Positions 1-6,743 of a DNA stretch of 10,489 nt are shown in pieces. A program made the position numbers and the translations under genes. This stretch comes from Candidatus Electrothrix marina (GTDB lineage Bacteria > Desulfobacterota > Desulfobulbia > Desulfobulbales > Desulfobulbaceae). Each line of letters starts with the position of its first letter. Within the stretch, counting starts at the first letter, position 1. The notes beneath the pieces are model-generated. The model worked only from the letters and a program-made list of their open reading frames with translations, was not told the origin of the DNA and ran no database searches. The DNA lies in the NCBI GenBank assembly GCA_004028495.1, contig MTKS01000035.1:1-10489 (forward strand). The letters are read 5' to 3'.

Positions 1-109
1 ATTCAGCTGTGTCCTTCTGATCCGTTTGAAAGCAGATTTCCGTCGGTGACCCCTGTCGGTGTATTGCTTCTCCTCTCCCTGTCCGCTCCGAACCTCCTGC
101 TGTTTTTTT
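1..109 (+). ncRNA. Possible 3' end of a structured RNA (weak 6S RNA candidate)
   Basis: No convincing protein is encoded here. The plus strand is pyrimidine-rich from about 62 to 102 and ends in seven T at 103-109. No local GC hairpin precedes the T run, so if it terminates a transcript, the pairing arm would have to lie to the left of the window. That would suit a long rod-shaped RNA such as 6S RNA. The stretch CCTGTCGG near 53-60, followed by GCTTCTC at 66-72, loosely recalls the 3' arm of enterobacterial 6S RNA (CCTGCGGCGGCATCTC). As I recall, 6S RNA sits near zapA and rny in some deltaproteobacteria. This is a guess from position and a short resemblance. The alternative is plain untranslated spacer. 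Confidence 0.2.
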
Positions 110-214
110 GACCCAATATTGATAACTTGTTGAAAATGCGAACCGTTTTCGTCGGTTGAGCGGGAAATATGCGGTTTCCTTTCAATACAGCATAACAGAT
201 CAGGTAAATATACT

Positions 215-1780
215 ATGATGATGAGCGGTGTGGCAGTACTTCTCTTTGTTCTGGCATTAATAGCCGGGGTAGCTGTCGGTTTTGTGCTGAGAAAGAAGTT
301 TGTTGAAGGTAATCAGGCGGACATCGAGGGGCAGGGTCGCCTGATTGTGGAAAATGCTATTCAGGAAGCCGAGCAGATTAAGAAAGAGCGTCTGCTTCAG
401 GTCAAAGAGGAAATTTATCAGTCAAAAAAGGAGGCTGAAGAGGAAATAAAGGAATCCCGTAAAGGGCTCAAAGACGAGCAGCTCCGGCTTGATCGGAAGC
501 TTGACAAAGTCCATGATGAACTCAATGACCTGAAGAAAAAAGAGTCCGGACTTCAGGCCAGAGAACAAAAGATCAACGGGCGTGAACAGGCTGTTGTTGA
601 GCGGGAAAAAGAACTGAGTTCCCTTATTGATCAGCAGCGTTACGAGCTGGAGAATATTTCCGGGATAACCCGTGAGCAGGCCAAAGACCGGCTCATGGAT
701 TCCATAGAGAGCGAAGCGCGGATGGATGCGGCCAAGCGTTTGAGCCGTATTGAAAATGAGATGAAGCTTGAGGCCGACCGGAAAGGCAAGAATATCCTCG
801 CCCTTGCCATTGCCCGGTATGCCGGTGATTATGTTGCCGATAAAACGGTATCCATGGTGCCGCTTCCCAGTGATGAGATGAAGGGACGGATCATCGGGCG
901 TGAAGGACGGAATATCCGGGCGATCGAAGCGGCAACCGGGATCGACATTATTATTGATGATACTCCGGAGGCGGTGATTCTTTCCGGCTTCAACCCCATC
1001 CGGCGCGAGGTGGCCCGCCGGTCCCTGATCCAGCTGATTTCCGACGGCAGAATCCATCCTGCCCGGATCGAAGAAGTGGTTGCCAAGGTGACGGATGAGC
1101 TGGATGTGGAGATTAAAGAGGTCGGTGAGCAGGCCACCTTTGATGTCAATGCCCACGGTATGCATGTGGAATTGGTGAATCTGATCGGACGCTTGAAATA
1201 TCGGACCAGCTACGGTCAGAATATACTGCAGCACTCTTTGGAAGTGGCCTTCCTGTGCGGTGTTATGGCGGCGGAACTGGGCCTGGATGTGAAAAAAGCC
1301 AAGCGGGCCGGTCTGCTCCATGATATCGGCAAGGCCGTGGATCACGAGGTGGAAGGCTCCCATGCGATGATCGGGCGTGATCTGGTGAAAAAATACGGCG
1401 AGGCCGATGATATTGTCTATGCCGTGGGAGCCCATCATGAAGATCTCCCGCCGAAAAGCGTTCTTGATGTCCTGGTGCAATCGGCGGATGCCCTGTCCGG
1501 CGCCCGTCCCGGCGCCCGGAAAGAGATGCTGCAGAGTTATGTAAAGCGATTGGAAGATTTGGAGAATATTGCCAACTCATTTGAAGGGGTTGATAAATCC
1601 TATGCCGTACAGGCGGGCCGGGATTTACGGATTATCGTGGACAGTCAAAAGGTGCATGATGATGAGGCCATGCTGTTGAGTCGTGATATTGCCAAATCCA
1701 TTGAGGAACAACTGACCTATCCCGGCCAGATTCGGGTGACGGTTATTCGGGAAACCCGAGCTGTTGAGTATGCGAAATAA
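215..1780 (+). CDS. rny: Ribonuclease Y
   Basis: RNase Y is a membrane-anchored endoribonuclease that starts mRNA decay. The 521-residue product has the family's full layout and usual length. It has one N-terminal membrane segment (about 4-25), then a long charged coiled coil rich in Glu, Lys and Arg (about 30-200). A KH RNA-binding domain follows, with its GxxG loop in [15 protein letters not shown] (about 225-238). The metal-dependent HD phosphohydrolase domain has the catalytic pair H369-D370 in LLHDIGKA, with H340 and the HH of GAHHED (407-408) as likely further ligands. Three ATG codons follow one another at 215, 218 and 221. The first is chosen because AGG at 202-204 lies about 10 nt upstream, but the second or third would change little. 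tyrS follows closely, so the two are probably cotranscribed. Confidence 0.97.
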   Translation: MMMSGVAVLLFVLALIAGVAVGFVLRKKFVEGNQADIEGQGRLIVENAIQEAEQIKKERLLQVKEEIYQSKKEAEEEIKESRKGLKDEQLRLDRKLDKVHDELNDLKKKESGLQAREQKINGREQAVVEREKELSSLIDQQRYELENISGITREQAKDRLMDSIESEARMDAAKRLSRIENEMKLEADRKGKNILALAIARYAGDYVADKTVSMVPLPSDEMKGRIIGREGRNIRAIEAATGIDIIIDDTPEAVILSGFNPIRREVARRSLIQLISDGRIHPARIEEVVAKVTDELDVEIKEVGEQATFDVNAHGMHVELVNLIGRLKYRTSYGQNILQHSLEVAFLCGVMAAELGLDVKKAKRAGLLHDIGKAVDHEVEGSHAMIGRDLVKKYGEADDIVYAVGAHHEDLPPKSVLDVLVQSADALSGARPGARKEMLQSYVKRLEDLENIANSFEGVDKSYAVQAGRDLRIIVDSQKVHDDEAMLLSRDIAKSIEEQLTYPGQIRVTVIRETRAVEYAK

Positions 1781-1795
1781 GGAGCTGTGAGAACC

Positions 1796-3019
1796 ATGAA
1801 ATCCGTTGAGGAACAGATAGCACTCATAGAGCGCGGCTGTGCCGAGCTTATTTCCCGGGAAGACCTGGAAGAGAAGCTCAGGAACGCCATAGAAAAGGAT
1901 GAACCGCTGATTATCAAGGCGGGTTTTGATCCCACGGCCCCTGACCTTCATCTGGGGCATACCGTGCTGTTGCAGAAACTTCGTCAGTTTCAGCAGCTCG
2001 GTCATACCGTTATTTTTTTGATCGGTGATTTCACCTGCCTGATCGGCGATCCGACCGGTAAGTCGGAAACCAGGCCGCCTCTGACCCGCGACGATATTGC
2101 CCGCAATGCCGAGACCTATAAGCAGCAGGTTTTTAAGATTCTGAATCCGGCAAAGACCAAGGTGGTTTTTAACTCGGTATGGCTGGGGGAGCTTTCCTCA
2201 TACGAGATGATTCATCTGGCTTCCGAGCTGACCGTGGCCCGCATGCTGGAACGTGATGATTTTAAAAAACGTTTTGAAGCACATCGCCCGATCTCTATTC
2301 ATGAGTTCTTTTATCCGCTGATTCAGGGATATGATTCTGTCGCCCTGAAGGCTGATGTGGAGCTGGGAGGGACTGACCAGCTGTTTAACCTGCTCATGGG
2401 CAGGGAGATGCAGCGTTCTCGCGGAATCCCGCCCCAGGTTGTCTTGACCATGCCTCTGCTGGAGGGGTTGGACGGGGTCAATAAAATGAGTAAATCGCTG
2501 GGCAATTATATCGGTATTTCCGAATCAGCAGATAATATTTTTGGGAAGGTTCTTTCCATGAGCGATGAGCTCATGTTTCGTTATTATGAACTGCTCAGTG
2601 ATCTGACTCTGGAAGAGATTGCTCTGCTCAAACAGGATATGGAACAGGGGAAAGTCCATCCCAAAGCGGTCAAGGTGCAGCTTGCTAAAGAGTTAGTGAC
2701 TCGCTTCCATGATCAGGATGCCGCGGATGCGGCGGAAAAGAATTTTGAGCAGATCTTTAAGTGCCATGAGCTTCCTGATGAGATTCCGGAAAAGAATATT
2801 ATTGTGGAAGGTGAATCAATCTGGCTCCCCAAACTGCTGCATGAGGCCGGGCTGGTGCAATCAACCTCAGAGGGGCGGCGGATGGTCAAACAAAATGCTG
2901 TCTCTGTGAACGGTGATAAGATTGCAGATGTGAACGCAGAAATCCCCACAGACGCAGAGGTGCTCCTCAAGGTTGGCAAGCGTCGTTTTTGCAAGGCCTC
3001 CTTCTCTCTTGATCACTAA
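1796..3019 (+). CDS. tyrS: Tyrosyl-tRNA synthetase
   Basis: A class I aminoacyl-tRNA synthetase that activates tyrosine with ATP and charges tRNA-Tyr in the cytoplasm. With the start used here it has 407 residues, a normal length. The nucleotide-binding signature is HLGH (52-55) and the second signature is KMSKS (230-234). GGTDQ (about 191-195) belongs to the tyrosine pocket. A C-terminal S4-like RNA-binding domain covers about 343-402. HLGH with an intact KMSKS marks the TyrZ-like branch rather than the Escherichia coli TyrS branch. A GTG at 1787 in the same frame would add three residues, but AAGGAG at 1779-1784 ends only 2 nt before it. The ATG at 1796 has an 11-nt spacing and is preferred. 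The SD overlaps the rny stop codon, which fits a shared transcript. Confidence 0.96.
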   Translation: MKSVEEQIALIERGCAELISREDLEEKLRNAIEKDEPLIIKAGFDPTAPDLHLGHTVLLQKLRQFQQLGHTVIFLIGDFTCLIGDPTGKSETRPPLTRDDIARNAETYKQQVFKILNPAKTKVVFNSVWLGELSSYEMIHLASELTVARMLERDDFKKRFEAHRPISIHEFFYPLIQGYDSVALKADVELGGTDQLFNLLMGREMQRSRGIPPQVVLTMPLLEGLDGVNKMSKSLGNYIGISESADNIFGKVLSMSDELMFRYYELLSDLTLEEIALLKQDMEQGKVHPKAVKVQLAKELVTRFHDQDAADAAEKNFEQIFKCHELPDEIPEKNIIVEGESIWLPKLLHEAGLVQSTSEGRRMVKQNAVSVNGDKIADVNAEIPTDAEVLLKVGKRRFCKASFSLDH

Positions 3020-3024
3020 CCAAC

Positions 3025-3037
3025 CCACCTAGGGTGG
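3025..3037. terminator. Short hairpin between convergent tyrS and perR
   Basis: CCACC at 3025-3029 and GGTGG at 3033-3037 form a 5-bp GC-rich stem with a 3-nt loop, just after the tyrS stop. Neither strand has a T run after it, so intrinsic termination is doubtful. Its place between converging genes is the main argument. Confidence 0.2.
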
Positions 3038-3094
3038 TGGAAGAAGGATCTGAGAGGAAACGAGGGAAAGGGAGTATACGCAGGCTTATAAGGT

Positions 3095-3535
3095 TTAAGC
3101 TGCTGCGCCAGCCTTCCTTGTCTTCTTTCCAGTTGCCTTAGCTTTTTGACAGGCAGGGCATTCACCGGTGAACTCCACATTATGCCCTAAAATTTTATAG
3201 GAAGTTTTTCGGGCGGCATTTTTCGTGATTTTTTCCTGCACATCAATGGTGATATCGTCCATTTTTCCGCAGACAGAACAGCGAATATGGTAATGTGGCT
3301 CGGTGGTGGCGTCAAAACGCTTTTGTGTGCCTCCGAGTTCGAGCTTGAGTATCATGCCTGAATCAGCCATGATTTCGAGATTTCTATACACGGTGCCCAG
3401 CCCGATTCTGGGCAGTCGTTTTCGTACCATCTCATAAAGCTCACATGCGGTTGGATGGCTGTTTACCTTGGAGAGTTCTTCAAGCAGAATTTGACGCTGC
3501 GTTGTCAGGCGAATCATGGATTCCGGTACATTCAT
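3095..3535 (-). CDS. perR: PerR-type Fur-family transcriptional regulator
   Basis: A 146-residue metalloregulator that should bind DNA as a dimer and control peroxide-defence or iron genes. An N-terminal winged helix (about 5-75, with TTQRQILLEEL and GLGTVYRNLE) precedes the dimerisation and metal domain. Every ligand of Bacillus subtilis PerR is present at a constant offset of ten. H27, D75, H81, H83 and D94 match the regulatory Fe/Mn site (H37, D85, H91, H93, D104). C86, C89, C126 and C129 match the structural zinc site (C96, C99, C136, C139). Asp rather than Glu at position 94 favours PerR over Fur. The tail after 130 is Lys/Ala-rich and not conserved. The ATG at 3535 has only a weak purine stretch upstream. 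M7 is the other possible start but lacks an SD. The gene faces tyrS and diverges from dus. Confidence 0.9.
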   Translation of the reverse strand: MNVPESMIRLTTQRQILLEELSKVNSHPTACELYEMVRKRLPRIGLGTVYRNLEIMADSGMILKLELGGTQKRFDATTEPHYHIRCSVCGKMDDITIDVQEKITKNAARKTSYKILGHNVEFTGECPACQKAKATGKKTRKAGAAA

Positions 3536-3921
3536 AATCTTTTTCTCTAGTTAACGGGGAAAGATAAGCCTCGATGAAATTGCTGAGGCGAGCACTCACC
3601 GTCTCTGTATTGAGAAGGCGGAACGCGCAAAGATTTTTGTACGAGAGTACTACGACCTGTTTATAATAATGTCTTTTGACAGGTGTTGCTTGTCCAGCAC
3701 ATGAACGAGAAAGGCACTGCAGTGAGTACGCAGTCAGGTGGCCGGTCGATAATTCATATGAGGTAACTAGTATGTCTTATAAAACGATTCTCTGAGAAGT
3801 CAAGTTTTAATAAATGCGATGAGGGTATTTATTATACAGTTTGTTTGTCTGTTGGATAGCCTCTTTTGTTTTTTTGACTCTGCCCCAATGATTTTTCTGT
3901 TGCCAGAGGTGCCAGGCCAGA
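3536..3921. other. 386-bp divergent intergenic region (perR / dus)
   Basis: This spacer holds no credible gene. It must contain the promoters of perR (leftward) and dus (rightward), but no strong -35/-10 pair stands out for either. Visible structure: an inverted repeat GCCTC (3568-3572) / GAGGC (3585-3589); an inverted repeat ACCTGT (3655-3660) / ACAGGT (3679-3684) bracketing TATAAT at 3662-3667; and a perfect 10-bp palindrome CACTGCAGTG at 3715-3724. A minus-strand TATAAT lies at 3831-3836. The last hundred bases before dus are AT-rich, with T runs at 3871-3875 and 3892-3896. Confidence 0.6.
3661..3670. promoter_or_regulatory. perR: PerR-box-like half-site or -10 element
   Basis: TTATAATAAT matches the first ten positions of the B. 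subtilis PerR box (TTATAATNATTATAA), while the other half is not preserved. It lies 126 bp upstream of the perR start inside an ACCTGT/ACAGGT inverted repeat. It could serve perR autoregulation, but the core TATAAT is also simply a consensus -10 hexamer. With TTGTAC at 3637-3642 as a weak -35, the spacer would be 19 bp. Confidence 0.25.
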
Positions 3922-4944
3922 ATGAAAATAAAAGATCTTCACCTTGATGCCCCCTTATTGCTGGCTCCGATGGCCGGGTTGACCCATTCAGCCCTGCGTA
4001 CTCTCCTGTTGCAATTCGGCGGGGTAGGGCTGCTGTCGACGGAGATGCTTGCGGCCCGTAAACTCCCTGTGGAGAATGAACATCTTTCTCCTTTTCTTGT
4101 TCGGACAGAGCAGGAAAGGCCGCTTTCCTATCAACTCTTGGTGAAAGCGGTTGATGAGGTCGATCCGGCATTGGAGGCCCTGCATCGCCTGCATGCCGAT
4201 GCCGTTGATATCAACCTGGGTTGCCCGGCTCCTAAGGTACGTCGTTCCGGCGGCGGCAGCTCCCTGATGGATGCCCCGGAGCTTGTTCGTGAGATTATTG
4301 CTGAAGCCCGTAGGGCAACAGCATTACCCCTGACAGCCAAGATAAGACTTGGTGAATCCTTTTCCGAAGAAAAATTACAGAGTTTTTGCCGGATGCTGGA
4401 AGGGGAGGGGATTGATCTGCTGACCGTGCATGCCCGCCTGCGCAAGGAGGCATTTTGTCGGAAACCCCATTGGGAATGGGTGGCCAAGGTAAAGGAATGG
4501 ATCTCCATTCCGGTCATTGCCAACGGTTCTGTCCTTTCAGTGGCGGATGCGAAAAAATGCCTGCACATCAGTAACGCGGACGGGCTTATGATTGGTCGTG
4601 GGGCCGCATACACGCCTTGGCTCTTTGCTGACATTGCCAGAGAGGTGTACGGGCTTGATATCCCCAAGGTTAAGATCTGCCTGCCAGCGGTGTACGCTGA
4701 TTTTGTTGCTGCCCTTGTCCAGCGTTTTGTCCCGGAGCGGCGTCTCGGCAGGATGAAAGAGTTTACCCATTATTTTGCAACGAACTATTTCTTCGGGCAC
4801 ATCTTGGCCTGTGAGGTGCAGGGGGCTGATTCAGTTGAGCAGGCGTGGCAAAAGGCTTGTGCCTTTTTTCAGCGTAATGATGAGCAGGGGGTGAGAGAAG
4901 CCGAACAAAGGCTGGCCGAGGTTACTGCGTTGCTGGCGGGGTGA
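3922..4944 (+). CDS. dus: tRNA-dihydrouridine synthase, DusB type
   Basis: An FMN-dependent enzyme that reduces uridines in the tRNA D-loop to dihydrouridine using NADPH. The 340-residue length is usual. The TIM barrel begins with the FMN-binding APMAG (15-19). DINLGCPAPKV carries the likely catalytic acid C101. Next come K140 and R142 in TAKIRLG, VHAR around H170 (FMN/phosphate side), ANGS (200-203) and the phosphate-binding GLMIGRGA (221-228). A helical C-terminal domain that contacts tRNA follows. DIN-GCP-PKV with a GSSLM turn resembles DusB more than DusA; assignment among Dus classes is inferred. The ATG at 3922 places the barrel's first strand where expected, and only a weak SD (AGAGG, 3905-3909) precedes it. 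The gene stands alone and converges on the radical SAM gene. Confidence 0.9.
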   Translation: MKIKDLHLDAPLLLAPMAGLTHSALRTLLLQFGGVGLLSTEMLAARKLPVENEHLSPFLVRTEQERPLSYQLLVKAVDEVDPALEALHRLHADAVDINLGCPAPKVRRSGGGSSLMDAPELVREIIAEARRATALPLTAKIRLGESFSEEKLQSFCRMLEGEGIDLLTVHARLRKEAFCRKPHWEWVAKVKEWISIPVIANGSVLSVADAKKCLHISNADGLMIGRGAAYTPWLFADIAREVYGLDIPKVKICLPAVYADFVAALVQRFVPERRLGRMKEFTHYFATNYFFGHILACEVQGADSVEQAWQKACAFFQRNDEQGVREAEQRLAEVTALLAG

Positions 4945-4963
4945 GGGATTCAACAAGAGTAGG

Positions 4964-4987
4964 GGGCAAAAAAACCTGTGTTTGCCC
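4964..4987. terminator. Hairpin between convergent dus and radical SAM genes
   Basis: GGGCAAA (4964-4970) and TTTGCCC (4981-4987) form a perfect 7-bp stem with a 10-nt loop. The hairpin lies in the 50-bp gap between two stop codons facing each other, where a two-way terminator would be expected. No T run follows on either strand, so it may instead protect 3' ends or act with Rho. Confidence 0.45.
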
Positions 4988-4994
4988 AACAGGG

Positions 4995-6272
4995 TCAATC
5001 CAGACAGGGATTGAAATAACCGAATTTGAGGGCAGGAAATTGCTCCTTCAAGCTGTGAAGCCAATGCAGCATCCCCAGAGGCGGCTTTGTCGGTGCGTGT
5101 CGGACAGCCTTTCTATACTGTTCAGGATCCATATTCAAATTACGCAGCTGGATAAGATCAGGCCCTGTTGACGCGATGAGTTCACAGAATGCGGCGTACT
5201 CCTCAGGATCATCGGTAAAGCCGGGCAGGATGAAATAATTCAGGGAAACATGCTTGCCTGCCGCTTTCATCACCTCAATGGAACGGCGAACGTCTTTGAA
5301 GGAAAAGCCTGATGGCCGATAATAACGCTGATGAAAGTCAGGGCGAGCCGAATTCATGGAGACTCGGATGGAATCAAGGCCAGCTGCAGCCAGTTTTTCC
5401 ACCGCATCGGGCAGGCTGGCATTAGTGTTCAGGTTGATCGTGCCTTTCGTGGTCTGCCGGCGGATCATATGAATTGATTTTTCCAAGGTTGATGCCTGAA
5501 GCAGCGGTTCTCCCTCGCAGCCCTGACCGAAGCTGACCACCGGGCGGGGAGCATTCTTCAGATGCGGGATCGCAATTTCAGCGATTTCACGGGCTGTCGG
5601 GGCAAAGCGGATCCGATCCTGGGTGGACGGGCAGCAGCCTGAAGGCTGGAGCGAGATGCAGCCCACGCAGGAGGCGTTACAGGCGGGTGAGCTGGGCAAT
5701 GGCGCTTCCCAGCGACCGAGGAAATAATTACGGGCCGCCGGGCAGCCGTAGGTCAGGCAGCATTTACCCAGATGCTGGATCAGGCGGTTGTCCCGGTGTT
5801 GCCTGAGTTTTTTTTCAGTCCGTTTGTTGATGAGATTCTGGTTAAATCCAGCAATGTCCTGGCGGTTATCCTGATCGCTGCGAAAGGCGGCCACCCAAAA
5901 TTTTCCATCCATCCATCCTACTGCTGTGTAGGCAAACAGGGGAAGGAGCGGAGCTTTTTCTTGGCTCTGATAAGCAGCTGTATACACAGCTGTATGGGCC
6001 GGAGCCATAAAGGCGGCAACAGCGGATATGTCTGTTTCCCCGGTATAGGGATCAGCATCCAGAAGGGCCGGTTCCCCGGTATCCGGTTCAATGCCGACGG
6101 GAAGTCGGCCCGGCAGGACAAAGAGTTCGCTGCCTTCGGGCAACTCTATCAGCTCCGCATGATCCGGGCAGTGAAAAAGCTCCCCGCTGGCACCGGCCAT
6201 GGTCAGCCCTTCATAATCTCTTATTTCACCTTTGCTGTTGGCGAAAACCAACGCCGGTTTACTGCTGCTCAC
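4995..6272 (-). CDS. Radical SAM protein of unknown substrate
   Basis: A 425-residue radical SAM enzyme. C198, C202 and C205 in CNASCVGC form the canonical CX3CX2C motif that binds the SAM-coordinating 4Fe-4S cluster. SFGQGCEGEPLL (247-258) stands where the SAM-contacting GGE motif of the superfamily lies, and INLNTNAS (279-286) and SIRVSMNS (301-308) look like the next barrel strands. About 190 residues precede the barrel, including C171, C172 and C177. C213 and C214 follow the motif, so a second cluster is possible. The GTG start at 6272 lies 1 nt past the previous stop codon, which suggests translational coupling. M25 (6200) has a better SD (AAGGG), but the residues before it (ALVFANSKGEIRDYEGL) look like the family's usual start. 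The substrate cannot be read from the sequence. It is the last gene of the glgP cluster. Confidence 0.85.
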   Translation of the reverse strand: MSSSKPALVFANSKGEIRDYEGLTMAGASGELFHCPDHAELIELPEGSELFVLPGRLPVGIEPDTGEPALLDADPYTGETDISAVAAFMAPAHTAVYTAAYQSQEKAPLLPLFAYTAVGWMDGKFWVAAFRSDQDNRQDIAGFNQNLINKRTEKKLRQHRDNRLIQHLGKCCLTYGCPAARNYFLGRWEAPLPSSPACNASCVGCISLQPSGCCPSTQDRIRFAPTAREIAEIAIPHLKNAPRPVVSFGQGCEGEPLLQASTLEKSIHMIRRQTTKGTINLNTNASLPDAVEKLAAAGLDSIRVSMNSARPDFHQRYYRPSGFSFKDVRRSIEVMKAAGKHVSLNYFILPGFTDDPEEYAAFCELIASTGPDLIQLRNLNMDPEQYRKAVRHAPTKPPLGMLHWLHSLKEQFPALKFGYFNPCLD

Positions 6273-6273
6273 C

Positions 6274-6693
6274 TTATTGTTTTAATTTGTTCAGCACGGT
6301 GTCAATAGCCTTATACACGTCAAGATCATCACCGAACACATCCTGAATCTTAGGATGTTTGATGAGATCATCAATGACATAGGCCGTGAGATAGAGACTG
6401 AGGATGTTGGGGTCAGGAACAAGGGATCGGATATCGGCGATTTTTAATCGAATTTCGAATTCCTCCATGTCTGCCGGTTCTCGTAGTTGTCGCTCAACGC
6501 CCTGCTGGATGGCATGGACATCATTGGTTTCGATGATATGCTCATCCATAAGTCGCTGAACCAGGATTATTGCCAGATCCTGCGCATTGTCTCTGGCCTT
6601 GTTCAGGATGAAACGACGTTCCCTTTCTCGTTTCCTGTCAAGGGCGTCAATCGCTTTATTGGTTGATCTGCTCGGGTTGATATGACGGGCCAT
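6274..6693 (-). CDS. Conserved-looking hypothetical helical protein, 139 aa
   Basis: I do not recognise this protein. It has no signal peptide, membrane segment, cysteine or zinc motif. The first 32 residues are strongly basic (SRSTNKAIDALDRKRERERR), which could favour contact with nucleic acid or another polyanion. The rest is predicted by eye to be mainly helical, with amphipathic stretches, and ends in DLDVYKAIDTVLNKLKQ. The gene is credible because AAGGAG (complement of 6703-6708) sits 9 nt before the ATG, and it fits tightly between two real genes: 50 nt after glgP and 1 nt before the radical SAM start. Cotranscription suggests a job linked to one of these neighbours, but no function can be assigned. 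Confidence 0.8.
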   Translation of the reverse strand: MARHINPSRSTNKAIDALDRKRERERRFILNKARDNAQDLAIILVQRLMDEHIIETNDVHAIQQGVERQLREPADMEEFEIRLKIADIRSLVPDPNILSLYLTAYVIDDLIKHPKIQDVFGDDLDVYKAIDTVLNKLKQ

Positions 6694-6743
6694 AATTGTT
6701 TTCTCCTTGTCTTTTTGCTTAGTTCCGCATCCGGTGTCCGCGC

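Noticed and set aside
141..157. AACCG / CGGTT inverted repeat in the rny leader
   Set aside because: A 5-bp stem with no T run and no link to a promoter element; expected by chance in a spacer of this size.
3..185. Minus-strand 60-codon reading frame at the left edge
   Set aside because: It lacks recognisable motifs and covers the rny leader; a non-coding origin is more likely.
422..1480. Long minus-strand reading frame (352 codons) opposite rny
   Set aside because: It lies wholly within the rny coding region; its translation has no recognisable domain, and rny on the other strand is unmistakable.
3701..3766. Tiny plus-strand reading frame (21 codons) between perR and dus
   Set aside because: There is no SD before its ATG, the composition is low-information, and nothing suggests translation.
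5772..6308. Plus-strand 178-codon reading frame opposite the radical SAM gene
   Set aside because: It is antisense to a clear coding region and has no domain or ribosome binding site.
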